Numbered from the stretch's first letter, positions 8,210-18,023 are shown. The stretch is DNA of 41,138 bases from Bacteroidaceae bacterium (GCA_017551925.1 JAFZKA010000099.1:1-41138), one strand, 5' to 3'. Made by a program: numbers and translations. The notes: generated by a model from the sequence alone, not told the origin.

Positions 8210-9344
8210 GTTTTTTAGGAATATCATAGGACAGCAGGAGGTAATTGAGCGGCTTGTAAAGGACGCTCAGCGAGGCACTGTGCCCCATGCTCTGCTGTTC
8301 TGTGGTCCTGAAGGAACCGGTAAACTGCAGACAGCAATTGCTTTTGCACGCTATCTGCTCTGCCGCGACAAAGGCAGCGACACGGACTCCTGCGGCACCT
8401 GCCCATCGTGCGTAAAGATGGATAAACTTATCCATCCTGATCTGCACTTTGTCTATCCCGTCATAAACAAGAGCAAGACCGCCGGGCGCTCCACCATATC
8501 GGATGATGAGATTTCCACCTGGCGTGAGATGGTTACGGAGAACCATTACTTTGGATTTGAGGAGTGGCTGTCGGCCATTGATGCTGACAACAAGCAGGCC
8601 AGCATATTTGTAACAGAGAGTGAGTCTATCATGTCCAAACTGGCACTCAAATCAGTTGAGGGCGGTTACAAGATCATGATAATATGGCATGCTGATAAGA
8701 TGAACCCGCAGTGCGCCAACTCCCTGCTCAAACTGCTTGAGGAGCCACCCGCCCAAACGGTGTTCATACTTACTACCGATGCCCCGGAGCAGATGCTGGA
8801 GACCATACTGAGCCGCACGCAGCGCATTGACTTCCGCCGCATTCCGGAGCAGATAATTGAGGAGCGCCTTACCGGAGCAGGCTACTCACTTGACCCCGAT
8901 ATGGCCGCCAGGATAGCACATTTCAGCGGAGGCAGTTGGCTCAAGGCAGTGAGTGCACTGCGTGTAAATGAAGAGAGTGAGGAGTTCTTTGACTATTTCA
9001 CACAGTTGATGCGCCTCTCTTACGCGCGCCGCCTGAAGGATCTTAAACGGTGGTCAGAGAGCATTGCCGGTAATGGCCGTGAATGGCAGAAACGCTTTCT
9101 GGCATACTGTCAGCGCATGATTCGTGAGAACTTTATCTGCAATTTCCATCAGCCGGAACTCAACTATCTGACTGACCAGGAGCAGCAGTTCTCAGTCAAG
9201 TTCGCCCCGTTTGTAAATGAGACCAATATCATCGGACTCATGGATGTGCTGTCCGATGCCCAGAGAGATATAGAACAGAACGTTAACTCCAAGATGGTTT
9301 TCTTTGACCTGTCACTTAAGACCATCATGCTAATGAAACAATAA
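8208..9344 (+). CDS. holB: DNA polymerase III subunit delta'
   Basis: A 378-residue clamp-loader subunit of the replicative polymerase. The AAA+ domain has Walker A GPEGTGK at 33-39. A four-cysteine zinc site follows at 52, 62, 65 and 68, the usual place for delta' and DnaX. The later motifs LLKLLEEPPAQTVFILTT and TILSRTQRIDF are typical of delta' and DnaX, including the SRC-like sensor as SRT. A C-terminal helical domain completes the subunit. The start codon is formed by the last unit of the upstream heptamer array. The next gene, ricT, begins 15 nt after the stop, so they share a transcript. Confidence 0.93.
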   Translation: MFFRNIIGQQEVIERLVKDAQRGTVPHALLFCGPEGTGKLQTAIAFARYLLCRDKGSDTDSCGTCPSCVKMDKLIHPDLHFVYPVINKSKTAGRSTISDDEISTWREMVTENHYFGFEEWLSAIDADNKQASIFVTESESIMSKLALKSVEGGYKIMIIWHADKMNPQCANSLLKLLEEPPAQTVFILTTDAPEQMLETILSRTQRIDFRRIPEQIIEERLTGAGYSLDPDMAARIAHFSGGSWLKAVSALRVNEESEEFFDYFTQLMRLSYARRLKDLKRWSESIAGNGREWQKRFLAYCQRMIRENFICNFHQPELNYLTDQEQQFSVKFAPFVNETNIIGLMDVLSDAQRDIEQNVNSKMVFFDLSLKTIMLMKQ

Positions 9345-9359
9345 TACTTTTAAAGGACA

Positions 9360-10484
9360 ATGGATCAGGATTTCATACTAAATAACGGCAGCGGCGGTAT
9401 ATGCTGCAAGGGTTGCGGCCGCGGCATGGGCCAGTTGCACTCTTTTGACTATCTGGCAGGTGTACCCGGAGCCGATGACTGCGAATATGTTGAGGTTCAG
9501 TTCAAGAACACCCGCAAGGGATTCTTTATCAACTCCAACAATATCCCGCTTGAGAAAGGTGACATTGTTGCCGTTGAGTCCAATCCCGGCCACGACATTG
9601 GCACCGTAACCATGACCGGCCGTCTGGTCAAACTCCAGATGAAAAAGGCCAATCTGCGCCCTGACATTGAGATAAAGCGCATCTACCGCAAGGCACGTGA
9701 AGTGGATATGGAAAAGTATGCCGAGGCCAAAAGCCGTGAGCATGACACCATGATCCGCTCCCGCCAGATTGCCAAGGACCTGGGTCTGGAGATGAAGATA
9801 GGCGATGTTGAATACCAGGGTGACGGCCTCAAAGCCATCTTCTACTACATTGCTGACGGCCGCGTGGATTTCCGCCAACTCATCAAGGTTCTGGCCGATG
9901 CTTTCCACGTACGCATTGAAATGAAACAGATCGGTGCCCGTCAGGAGGCAGGCCGCATAGGTGGCATAGGCCCCTGCGGACGTGAACTGTGCTGCACCAC
10001 CTGGATGACCAGTTTTGTATCAGTATCCACCGGCGCCGCACGTTTCCAGGACCTCTCCATGAACCCGCAGAAACTGGCAGGCCAGTGCGCCAAGCTAAAG
10101 TGCTGCCTCAACTATGAGGTTGATGCCTACGTAGAGGCACAGAAGGGATTCCCCTCACGCGACATTCCTTTGGAGACCTTAGACAACACATACTATTTCT
10201 TCAAGGCCGATATCCTTAACGGACAAATCTCATACTCTACCGATAAGGTCTTTGCCGCCAACGTGGAGACTATCACTCCCGAGCGTGCTCTTGAGGTAAT
10301 AGCGTTGAACCGTAAAGGGCAGAAACCATTGAGCCTGGATGAGAATGCCGTTCACACCGACTCACGCATTGAGAATGACATCCTTACTGACGGTGACCTG
10401 TCCCGCTTTGACAAGAAGAAAAAGAAGAAAAAGCACCACAAGCCCAATCATGGTCCCCGTCCACAAGGACCTCAACAGCAGTAG
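9360..10484 (+). CDS. ricT: PSP1 domain protein, RicT/YaaT-like
   Basis: A 374-residue cytoplasmic protein with the PSP1 fold. In Bacillus the RicT homologue forms an Fe-S complex with RicA and RicF that affects RNase Y and RNA maturation; the role in Bacteroidetes is not established. An N-terminal cysteine cluster (15, 16, 19) is followed by a PSP1 core with GRIGGIGPCGRELCC (Cys206, 211, 212) and CAKLKCCLNYE (Cys243, 248, 249). The tail is a run of lysines then proline/glutamine-rich sequence, probably disordered and RNA-binding. It is 15 nt behind holB. In many Bacteroidetes I recall gldH coming next; here a structured non-coding block follows instead. Confidence 0.88.
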   Translation: MDQDFILNNGSGGICCKGCGRGMGQLHSFDYLAGVPGADDCEYVEVQFKNTRKGFFINSNNIPLEKGDIVAVESNPGHDIGTVTMTGRLVKLQMKKANLRPDIEIKRIYRKAREVDMEKYAEAKSREHDTMIRSRQIAKDLGLEMKIGDVEYQGDGLKAIFYYIADGRVDFRQLIKVLADAFHVRIEMKQIGARQEAGRIGGIGPCGRELCCTTWMTSFVSVSTGAARFQDLSMNPQKLAGQCAKLKCCLNYEVDAYVEAQKGFPSRDIPLETLDNTYYFFKADILNGQISYSTDKVFAANVETITPERALEVIALNRKGQKPLSLDENAVHTDSRIENDILTDGDLSRFDKKKKKKKHHKPNHGPRPQGPQQQ

Positions 10485-10494
10485 TATATTCATG

Positions 10495-10752
10495 GGAACA
10501 GAAGAGGTATATAGTCTCTGAAACTACGCGCTTCGCGCTATCCCTCCCATCCCTAATAAGACGCTCTGGAAGGCACGAGTAAACTCCTACCTTCCAGAGC
10601 ATCTTCTTAGGCACGGGCCCCTCCCGTTAAACTACGTTTTTCCTCCTCGTCGTTCGGTATAGAAAGCGAGCTTTCTATACTCTCACTTCCTTCGTCGGTT
10701 CACAAGCCCACGGGCGGCCATGGTTTTCAAGACTATATACCTTTTCTGTTCC
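10495..10752. repeat. Nested inverted-repeat element, non-coding, about 258 bp
   Basis: The outer arms 10495-10517 and 10730-10752 are 23-nt reverse complements with one mismatch, and pairing continues inward with a bulge to about 10526. Inside lie two more hairpins: 10551-10573 with 10590-10611 (core GCTCTGGAAGG, perfect over 11 bp) and 10657-10667 with 10670-10680 (GTATAGAAAGC, perfect, 2-nt loop). There is no credible reading frame. The block fills most of the gap between the converging ricT and rodA genes. It could be a MITE-like repeat, a bidirectional terminator or a structured RNA. Confidence 0.75.
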
Positions 10753-10770
10753 GCTCACTTAGGAACTTTT

Positions 10771-12231
10771 TCAATATGAGGTTTTTCTCTCACAATCAAT
10801 CCTAAGGAAGACTGTTAGGAGGATGGTAAAGCCCCAGAGCGAGGAGCCTCCGTAACTGAAGAAGGGGAGCGGGATGCCAATTACGGGCGTGATGCCCAAC
10901 ACCATACCTATATTAATAAATAGGTGGAAGAGCAGAATGCAGACCACAGAATAGCCATAGACCCTGCCGAATACTGAAGACTGCCGCTCTGCAAGCACAA
11001 TCAGACGCAGCAGAAGCCCCAGATAGAGCAGCAGCACAAATACGGAGCCTTTGAACCCCTGCTCCTCACCAACGGTGCAGAATATAAAGTCCGTATCCTG
11101 TTCAGGAACATACTTGAGTTTGGTCTGGGTGCCTTTCATAAAGCCCTTTCCGGTAAGGCCGCCGGAGCCGATGGCTATGAGGGACTGATTCACATTGTAC
11201 CCGGCACCCTTGGGATCATCCTCAAGGCCCAGAATCACGTTAATTCGGGTACGCTGATGAGGCTGCAAAATCTCATTGAAGGCATAATCAACTGAGAACA
11301 GATAGCCCACAGAACCGATGGCAAACAAAGCCACAAGCAGATATCGGCGGGCAATATCCTTAAAGGAACGGAAAATGATGTAAACGCTTGTCAGAACAAT
11401 CAGTCCGGCCTGAAGCAGAGTCACTTGGAACGGTTTGACATACAGGGAGACTCCAAGGCCAATGAGCATTCCGCCCACTCCAATGCCGAGTACGGTAAAG
11501 GTAAAGCCACGGTTGCGCCGTGACATAAACCAGATCAGCAGTGTCTGCAGCAACTGAATGATGGTAAGCACAAGCCAGGTGCCCAGTTTGAACGGCTGCC
11601 CCTCAAAACTGACTGAACTGAACTTGAGTTCAAGTATAAAGAACAGAATGGCGCAGAAACCCACAAGCAGCACACTGCCCGTCATGCCCTCACGGTACAT
11701 GACAAGCAGGAATGCCAGATAGACAAGTGCTGAACCTGTCTCATTCTGACCCACAATAAGCAGCATAGGTACCAGGAATATGCTGCAGGCCTTTAGCACG
11801 TCTTTCAGGTTTGAAGGATTGAAATCAAACCGGTCAACAAACTTGGCAAGTGCAAGTGCAGTGGCAAACTTAGCAAACTCGGCAGGTTGCAGGCTTACCG
11901 GGCCCAGATGAAGCCATGAACGTGAGCCCTTAGTATCAGAGGCAATGAATATTGTCACTATAAGCAAGAGCAGCAACAGGCCGTAAATGATATAAGCGTA
12001 AGAATTATAGAAAGTCTGCGTGATGAAAAGAATAACCGCTCCCAGGGCAAATGAACAGAGTATCCATACCATCTGCTTGCCAGGACGGGTTGCAAAAGAG
12101 AACAGATCAGGGTTCTCCAGGTCAGCGCTGGCACCGCAAATGCTGAACCAGCCGCATACCATGATGGCCATAACCAGCAGGACTGTGAGCCAGTCAAGTT
12201 TACCCAATATGCTACCGCTCCTCCTCTCCAT
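10771..12231 (-). CDS. rodA: Rod-shape SEDS peptidoglycan glycosyltransferase RodA
   Basis: A 486-residue polytopic membrane enzyme of the SEDS family that polymerises lipid II during cell elongation, partnered with PBP2. About ten membrane segments are visible. Family signatures include GSRSWLHLGPVSLQPAEFAK (substrate cavity region), GQNETGSALVYL and the C-terminal GIPLPFFSYGGSSL. The chain is longer than E. coli RodA, with extra membrane segments and a loop around residues 190-300, as in Bacteroidetes homologues. I chose the ATG at 12231 (MERRSG) over one at 12261: it lies closer to the first membrane helix and overlaps the end of mrdA by 20 nt. It is the last gene of the purH-mre operon. 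Confidence 0.94.
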   Translation of the reverse strand: MERRSGSILGKLDWLTVLLVMAIMVCGWFSICGASADLENPDLFSFATRPGKQMVWILCSFALGAVILFITQTFYNSYAYIIYGLLLLLLIVTIFIASDTKGSRSWLHLGPVSLQPAEFAKFATALALAKFVDRFDFNPSNLKDVLKACSIFLVPMLLIVGQNETGSALVYLAFLLVMYREGMTGSVLLVGFCAILFFILELKFSSVSFEGQPFKLGTWLVLTIIQLLQTLLIWFMSRRNRGFTFTVLGIGVGGMLIGLGVSLYVKPFQVTLLQAGLIVLTSVYIIFRSFKDIARRYLLVALFAIGSVGYLFSVDYAFNEILQPHQRTRINVILGLEDDPKGAGYNVNQSLIAIGSGGLTGKGFMKGTQTKLKYVPEQDTDFIFCTVGEEQGFKGSVFVLLLYLGLLLRLIVLAERQSSVFGRVYGYSVVCILLFHLFINIGMVLGITPVIGIPLPFFSYGGSSLWGFTILLTVFLRIDCERKTSY

Positions 12232-14056
12232 AGTCAATTGACCTGTTTGAATATAGTTCAACTTTCTGCATGCTTGCCTCAGACAGGCAACCGTTAATGT
12301 ACTGCTCCATCATCAAAGCACCGATAGGCACGCCATAGACGGCACCGAATCCGCCGTTCTCAACATAGACCGCAATGGCTATCTGCGGGTCATCCATAGG
12401 GGCGAATCCCATAAAAACGGAGTGGTCATTGCCGCGGTTCTGTGCCGTTCCGGTCTTGCCGCACACCAGATAGTCACTTGTATTGGCAGACCTGCAGGTT
12501 CCGTCTATAACCGACTGGCGCATACCCTGAACCACTATCTCATAGTTCTTTTTGTCAACATTCACATAGTGTGGAGTGATATATGCCGAATCAGGCTCCT
12601 CACCCTCAATGTAACTTACAACATGCGGGGTAATATAATAGCCACGGTTGGCTATGGTTGCACCCAGGTTGGCTATCTGGAGCGGAGTCAGCGTAACCTC
12701 ACCCTGCCCTATGGCATTACTGATTGTGGTCAGTCCGTTCCATGATCTGTTATAGTGACGGTCATAATAGTCAGAGTTGGGAATCATGCCGCGTGCTTCA
12801 CCCGGCAGGTCAACCCCAAGCGTATAGCCGAATCCCATATCGACCATATAGTCTTTCCAGACCGTAAGGGCATTTTGCGGCGTTCCGTACTTACTGGCTC
12901 CAATCATGTAGTAATAACCCCAGCAGAAATATCCGTTGCATGACGTGGCAATGGCAAAGTTCAATGAGAGAGGCGATGAATGGGCATGACATCCCACCCT
13001 CAGTCCCCTGAACACAAAACCTCCGGTGCAGGGATACTGTGTACGCGTATCAATTATCCCCTCCTGCAGGAACGTAAGAGCCTGTGATGTCTTGAACGTG
13101 GAACCCGGAGGATAGGTTCCCTGAATGGGCCGGTTAAGCAACGGCTTGTCAGGTCTGGCTGCAAGTTCCTGGAAGTGCTCGCCACGATGACGGCCTGACA
13201 GTTCCGAAGGATTGAATGTGGGCGATGACACCATGCACAGAATCTCACCCGTCTTGGGTTCTATGGCCACAATGCTGCCAATCTTGTTCTGCATGAGTTT
13301 TTCACCCAGCATCTGCAGTTCAATATCCAGGCCCAGTCTCAGATTACGGCCCGGCACGGCCTCTTTGTCATACTCACCATCATAATAACTGCCCTGAATG
13401 CGTCCATAGGCATCCTTAAGCAGCACCTCGGTGCCTTTCTCACCGCGCAACTTGGCCTCATAGTATTTCTCAACGCCCTGCTTGCCTATCACATCACCCT
13501 GGGTGTACCAACTGTCATTGTCAATCTCAGACTTTGACACCTCACCCAGATCACCCAACATGTGGGCGGCAGCCTCATAGTTGTACTTGCGTTGCTGACG
13601 CTGGTTTATACTGAAACCTCCAAAACGGTACAGATTCTCCCTGAAATCCGATATCTCATTAACCGATAACTGGGCCATGAACACCTGCTCAGTATAGGGA
13701 GAGTATCCGGGATTCTTGCGCAGGTTACGGATATCGGCCATGCGGCTGTCAAAATATTCAGGTGTTATGTCAAGTGAGCGGCAAAAAGCAAGAGTATCAA
13801 GATTCTTGACGTTACGCATAACCACCATGACATCAAATGATGGCTGATTGCTGACTATCATCCTGCCCTTACGGTCATAAATCACGCCGCGTGTGGGATA
13901 GACGGTACGGTAATAGAGAGCGTTGTTATCGGCCGAATAGCGGTATCTTGTATCAAGTATCTGAATCTGGAACAGGCGAATCACATACATCAGCACGACG
14001 GCTATAACCATTATGCCTATTACGAATTTCCTGTTGTCAAACCTGTGGCTATTCAC
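12212..14056 (-). CDS. mrdA: Penicillin-binding protein 2 (elongation transpeptidase)
   Basis: A 614-residue class B penicillin-binding protein that crosslinks peptidoglycan in the lateral wall together with RodA. A single membrane anchor spans about residues 10-30. The non-catalytic pedestal runs to about 230. The transpeptidase domain has the active-site STFK (Ser319, Lys322), SCN at 372-374 and KTG at 533-535, all intact. It starts 4 nt after the mreD stop and overlaps rodA by 20 nt. Beta-lactams would be expected to target it. Confidence 0.95.
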   Translation of the reverse strand: MNSHRFDNRKFVIGIMVIAVVLMYVIRLFQIQILDTRYRYSADNNALYYRTVYPTRGVIYDRKGRMIVSNQPSFDVMVVMRNVKNLDTLAFCRSLDITPEYFDSRMADIRNLRKNPGYSPYTEQVFMAQLSVNEISDFRENLYRFGGFSINQRQQRKYNYEAAAHMLGDLGEVSKSEIDNDSWYTQGDVIGKQGVEKYYEAKLRGEKGTEVLLKDAYGRIQGSYYDGEYDKEAVPGRNLRLGLDIELQMLGEKLMQNKIGSIVAIEPKTGEILCMVSSPTFNPSELSGRHRGEHFQELAARPDKPLLNRPIQGTYPPGSTFKTSQALTFLQEGIIDTRTQYPCTGGFVFRGLRVGCHAHSSPLSLNFAIATSCNGYFCWGYYYMIGASKYGTPQNALTVWKDYMVDMGFGYTLGVDLPGEARGMIPNSDYYDRHYNRSWNGLTTISNAIGQGEVTLTPLQIANLGATIANRGYYITPHVVSYIEGEEPDSAYITPHYVNVDKKNYEIVVQGMRQSVIDGTCRSANTSDYLVCGKTGTAQNRGNDHSVFMGFAPMDDPQIAIAVYVENGGFGAVYGVPIGALMMEQYINGCLSEASMQKVELYSNRSIDYGEEER

Positions 14057-14060
14057 CGTA

Positions 14061-14582
14061 TCATGAACGTTTGGGAGCCGGTACCACGAATGAATATTCT
14101 GCCACTATCATCAGTATGAAAGTGAACAGGGAACTGAGAGCCACCTTCAACATCAGCACCTGCCAATCGCCCAACGGGATACTGCGAAGTATGAAATAAA
14201 CGGTATGATGTAATACTGTAGAGAGTAACAGATAACCCGCAAACGGCCTGCCTCCCATTGAAACGGCTCCGGGAACCACTATATCATGACGGTCAACCGG
14301 AACGAACAGTTTTACCAGTCCCGGCTGGAACATGGCAAGAAGCGTTGCCGATGCCGCATTCAGGCCGGGAGTTCCTGAGAACATATCTATGAACAGTCCC
14401 AGAAAGAATGACCAGAGCAGGATACCTGAACGCGTCATGGAACTGTCAAACCTGACAATCATCCAGATATAGAAGAGCGGAGTAACATAACCGAACAGGG
14501 CTATCCTGTTCAGGAACAGCACCTGAATCAACGCCAATCCCAGCAAGGTGCCTGTTCTGCGAAAGAATGATACCGTCTCCAT
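14061..14582 (-). CDS. mreD: Rod shape-determining protein MreD
   Basis: A 173-residue inner-membrane protein with five or six hydrophobic segments; it belongs to the elongasome with MreB and MreC and is called mainly from length, topology and position. FFLGLFIDMFSGTPGLNAAS is the most family-like stretch, with the conserved G-x-x-x-D in the second or third helix. It lies 3 nt after the mreC stop and 4 nt before mrdA, so all are co-translated. Confidence 0.88.
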   Translation of the reverse strand: METVSFFRRTGTLLGLALIQVLFLNRIALFGYVTPLFYIWMIVRFDSSMTRSGILLWSFFLGLFIDMFSGTPGLNAASATLLAMFQPGLVKLFVPVDRHDIVVPGAVSMGGRPFAGYLLLSTVLHHTVYFILRSIPLGDWQVLMLKVALSSLFTFILMIVAEYSFVVPAPKRS

Positions 14583-14585
14583 CTT

Positions 14586-15398
14586 TTAATCCTTTATCTC
14601 TCTGTACAACTCATCAATCTCAGGGTCCTGCATACGGGAATGTACATAAACCCATCCCAGATCAGACATATCGACAGACAATCTGACCTGAACCTTGAGC
14701 GTATATCCGTTTCTGGAATGCTCAACACTTGCTACAGTGCCTACAGGAATATCCTCTGGAAAGACCGATGAAAAACCGGTAGTGACAATCGTATCACCCT
14801 GCTCCACTGCCGAATGATACGGCATATCCACAATCTGGGCGATATAAGGGTCACCTCCGTTCCACTCAAGGAATCCGAAACTGTCACTCCCCTTGACCTT
14901 GCAACTGATACTGGTATTGCCGTTCAGCACCGGCATGACCAATGAATACCGGTTGCCTGCCACCATGACCACACCAACAACACCTTCAGGGTTATAGACG
15001 CCCATGCCCTTGGCAACGCCGTCACGGCTACCCTTGTCAATGGTAATGTAATTGTCATCATAGCGGACCGAATTGTCAATTACGCGGGCGGCTATAGTTC
15101 TTTCGGCCGACAGATTCCTGGCCGTCTCAACATACTGGCTGTCAGCAAGTTCATACAACATATTGCGCAGCCTGCTGTTCTCCTGTACAAGAACGGCGTT
15201 CTCTTTGCGCAGGCCAAAATACTGGGCCACGCCGGAACGCCACTCAAACAGGGTACCTGATACTATATTGGCCGACGTCATATATGCCTCTTTCTGACGG
15301 TCATTAAAACCGAACAGAAGTACCAGCGATAACGTCTCCAGCAGGATGAACAGGAAAACGTAGCTGTGCTTTACTATGAAATCAAGTAGAGAACGCAC
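14586..15398 (-). CDS. mreC: Rod shape-determining protein MreC
   Basis: A 270-residue periplasmic scaffold anchored by one N-terminal helix (about residues 10-30). A coiled-coil segment around 60-90 (AVLVQENSRLRNMLYELADSQ) is followed by the beta domain with VIDNSVRYDDNYITIDKGSRDGV and the family signature VVTTGFSSVFPEDIPVG. MreC activates PBP2 and links it to MreB. It lies 15 nt after mreB and directly before mreD. Confidence 0.94.
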   Translation of the reverse strand: MRSLLDFIVKHSYVFLFILLETLSLVLLFGFNDRQKEAYMTSANIVSGTLFEWRSGVAQYFGLRKENAVLVQENSRLRNMLYELADSQYVETARNLSAERTIAARVIDNSVRYDDNYITIDKGSRDGVAKGMGVYNPEGVVGVVMVAGNRYSLVMPVLNGNTSISCKVKGSDSFGFLEWNGGDPYIAQIVDMPYHSAVEQGDTIVTTGFSSVFPEDIPVGTVASVEHSRNGYTLKVQVRLSVDMSDLGWVYVHSRMQDPEIDELYREIKD

Positions 15399-15413
15399 GG
15401 CTACTATGTAGGT

Positions 15414-16436
15414 TTATCTCATCAGGAATGAGAAACGGTCAACGTTCTTGAGTGCAATACCCGTACCTTTAGCCACACTGAGCAAAGGTTCAGTTGCAAC
15501 ATGGAACTCTATTCCTATCTTGTCAGACAGACGCTTGCTGATACCACGGAGCATGGAGCCGCCACCTGACAGGTATATACCGTTCTTGAGGATATCGGCA
15601 TAAAGTTCAGGAGGTGTGTTCTCAAGTGCGTTCAGCACAGCACTTTCAATCTTGGCGATTGAACGGTCCAGACAGTGTGCAATCTCCTGATAGCAGATTG
15701 GAACTGACATGGGCAGAGCGGTTATCTTGTTAGGACCGTTTACGATGTATTCCTCAGGAGCATCATCACCCAGTTCAGTAAGGGCGGCACCCACGTTTAT
15801 CTTGATACGCTCGGCCATACGCTCACTGACCTTGATGTTGTGCTGACGTCCCATATACTCCTGGATATCGGCAGTGAAATCATCACCGGCCACCTTGACG
15901 GAGTTGTTTGACACCAGACCGCCAAGTGAAATCACGGCAATCTCTGTTGTACCGCCGCCTATATCGACAATCATATTACCTTCAGGGGCCAGGACATCAA
16001 TGCCGATACCTATTGCGGCAGCCATAGGCTCAAAGAGCATATAGACCTCACGTCCGCCGGCATGCTCGGCAGAGTCACGTACGGCACGCAGTTCCACCTC
16101 AGTACTGCCTGACGGTACACCGATAACCATCTTGAGTGAAGGTGAGAAAAGACGGCGGCCTGTATCAACCATACTTATCAGACCGCGCATCATCTGCTCG
16201 CAGGCATCAAAGTCGGCAATCACACCGTTACGGAGAGGACGGATCACGCGGATAGCCGTGTTGGTCTTTTCGTACATCAGTTTAGCCTGATTGCCCACAG
16301 CCACCATCTTATCGGTACGACTGTCAAGAGCAACTATTGACGGCTCGTTGACCACAATCTTGTCATTGTGCATTATGATGGTATTGGCGGTGCCAAGGTC
16401 CATCGATAACTCCTGTGTTAATGAAAACAGTCCCAC
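15414..16436 (-). CDS. mreB: Rod shape-determining actin homologue MreB
   Basis: A 340-residue actin-fold ATPase that forms membrane-bound filaments and steers lateral wall synthesis. Phosphate 1 motif DLGTANTIIM is at about residues 13-22, phosphate 2 is MIVDIGGGTTEIAVISLGG near 155-175, and the adenosine motif GIYLSGGGSMLRG is near 285. The N-terminal MGLFSLTQEL is a short membrane-targeting helix. Length is standard. It follows purH by 26 nt with no terminator, so it is at least partly read from the purH promoter. Confidence 0.97.
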   Translation of the reverse strand: MGLFSLTQELSMDLGTANTIIMHNDKIVVNEPSIVALDSRTDKMVAVGNQAKLMYEKTNTAIRVIRPLRNGVIADFDACEQMMRGLISMVDTGRRLFSPSLKMVIGVPSGSTEVELRAVRDSAEHAGGREVYMLFEPMAAAIGIGIDVLAPEGNMIVDIGGGTTEIAVISLGGLVSNNSVKVAGDDFTADIQEYMGRQHNIKVSERMAERIKINVGAALTELGDDAPEEYIVNGPNKITALPMSVPICYQEIAHCLDRSIAKIESAVLNALENTPPELYADILKNGIYLSGGGSMLRGISKRLSDKIGIEFHVATEPLLSVAKGTGIALKNVDRFSFLMR

Positions 16437-16462
16437 TATAATATCAGTTATTTAGTTGTGAA

Positions 16463-17986
16463 TCAATGTTTGAAGTGACGGAATCCGGTCATGACCATAG
16501 TCATGTCATGCTGCTCGCAGTAGTCAATTGACTCCTGGTCACGGACTGAACCTCCCGGATGTATCACATTCTTTACGCCAGCCTTGTCAGCCAGTTCAAC
16601 ACAGTCAGGGAACGGGAAGAAAGCATCACTTGCCATGGCTGCACCCTCAAGAGTGAATCCGAATCCATGCGCCTTTTCAACAGCCTGCTTAAGGGCGTCA
16701 ACACGTGAAGTCTGACCTACGCCGCTTGCCAGCAACTGCTTGCCGCGTGCAAATACTATTGAATTGCTCTTGCTGTTCTTGACAATCTTGTTGGCAAAGA
16801 GCATATCCTCAATCTCATCATCGGTCGGCTTGCGTGAGGTTACCAACTTGAGTTCATCAGGGGTCTCAATCTTGGTATCCTTATCCTGTACCAGCACGCC
16901 GTTCAATGCGGAACGTACCAGTTTGACGGGCAGTTTCTGCTCCTTGCGTACCAGAATGATACGGTTCTTTTTCTGACCCAGTATCTCAAGGGCGTCAAAG
17001 TCATAGTCAGGAGCTATGATAACCTCAAAGAATATCTTGTTTATCTCCTCGGCAGTAGCCTTGTCAATGGGAGCATTGGCAATCAGCACGCCGCCGAATG
17101 CTGATACGGGATCACCGGCCAGAGCATCTTTCCATGCCTCAAGCAGTGTGGGACGTGAAGCCACGCCACAGGCATTGTTGTGCTTGAGAATGGCGAATGT
17201 AGTATCAGAGAACTCATCAATCAGGTCAATGGCTGCGTTTATGTCAAGCAGGTTGTTGTATGATATCTCCTTGCCGTGAACCTGGTCAAACATGGCATCC
17301 AGGTCACCGTGGAACACGCCATTCTGGTGAGGATTCTCACCATAGCGCATTGCCTTGTGACCGTCAAGAGCCAGACGGAAATGATCCTCATCATCACCTG
17401 CGAACCAGTTGTATATGCAACTGTCATAGTATGATGAAACGGCAAACGCCTCTTTGGCAAACCAGCGGCGCTCTTCAAGGGTAGTCTCGGCTCCGCGCTC
17501 GTTCAGTATGTCAAGCAGAGGCTTGTACTGGTCCTTGCTTGCCACAATCACTGAATCATTGAAATTCTTGGCACCGGCACGGATAAGTGAAATACCGCCT
17601 ATGTCAATCTTTTCAATTATGTCAGCATCCTGAGCACCTGACTTTACGGTATCCTCAAAAGGATAGAGATCAACTATTACAAGATCAATCTCAGGGATAT
17701 CGTAACTTGCCATCTGAGCCATATCGTTCTCCTCCTCACGACGGCCCAGAATGCCGCCGAAGATCTTAGGATGCAGGGTCTTTACACGACCACCCAGGAT
17801 TGACGGATAGCCGGTAAGTTCCTCTACTGCCTGGCAGGGTACTCCAAGCGACTCTATGAAACGCTGGGTTCCGCCGGTAGAAATAAGTTTGACACCCTCC
17901 TGATGGAGTTTACTGATGATCTCGTCAAGGCCGTCCTTGTGGAAGACCGATATCAGAGCTGATGAAATTCTCTTAGTCTCGGACAT
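16463..17986 (-). CDS. purH: Bifunctional AICAR formyltransferase/IMP cyclohydrolase
   Basis: A 507-residue enzyme for the last two steps of de novo purine synthesis: formylation of AICAR with 10-formyl-THF, then ring closure to IMP. The N-terminal IMP cyclohydrolase (MGS-like) domain includes KLISTGGTQRFIESLG and GGRVKTLHPKIFGGILGR. The C-terminal AICAR transformylase domain has KHNNACGVA, SAFGGVL and AMASDAFFPFPD. It leads the operon with mreB. A possible Bacteroidetes promoter sits at 18024-18054. Confidence 0.97.
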   Translation of the reverse strand: MSETKRISSALISVFHKDGLDEIISKLHQEGVKLISTGGTQRFIESLGVPCQAVEELTGYPSILGGRVKTLHPKIFGGILGRREEENDMAQMASYDIPEIDLVIVDLYPFEDTVKSGAQDADIIEKIDIGGISLIRAGAKNFNDSVIVASKDQYKPLLDILNERGAETTLEERRWFAKEAFAVSSYYDSCIYNWFAGDDEDHFRLALDGHKAMRYGENPHQNGVFHGDLDAMFDQVHGKEISYNNLLDINAAIDLIDEFSDTTFAILKHNNACGVASRPTLLEAWKDALAGDPVSAFGGVLIANAPIDKATAEEINKIFFEVIIAPDYDFDALEILGQKKNRIILVRKEQKLPVKLVRSALNGVLVQDKDTKIETPDELKLVTSRKPTDDEIEDMLFANKIVKNSKSNSIVFARGKQLLASGVGQTSRVDALKQAVEKAHGFGFTLEGAAMASDAFFPFPDCVELADKAGVKNVIHPGGSVRDQESIDYCEQHDMTMVMTGFRHFKH

Positions 17987-18023
17987 TGTTCTTATATGAT
18001 TTTCGGATTAATCTTTAATTGCG

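Noticed and set aside
9378-9908. A 176-codon open frame antisense to ricT
   Set aside because: It lies wholly inside ricT, whose PSP1 motifs are clear, and its translation has no recognisable domain.
10495-10752. Insertion sequence
   Set aside because: Inverted arms are present but no transposase frame is; at most it is a non-autonomous element.
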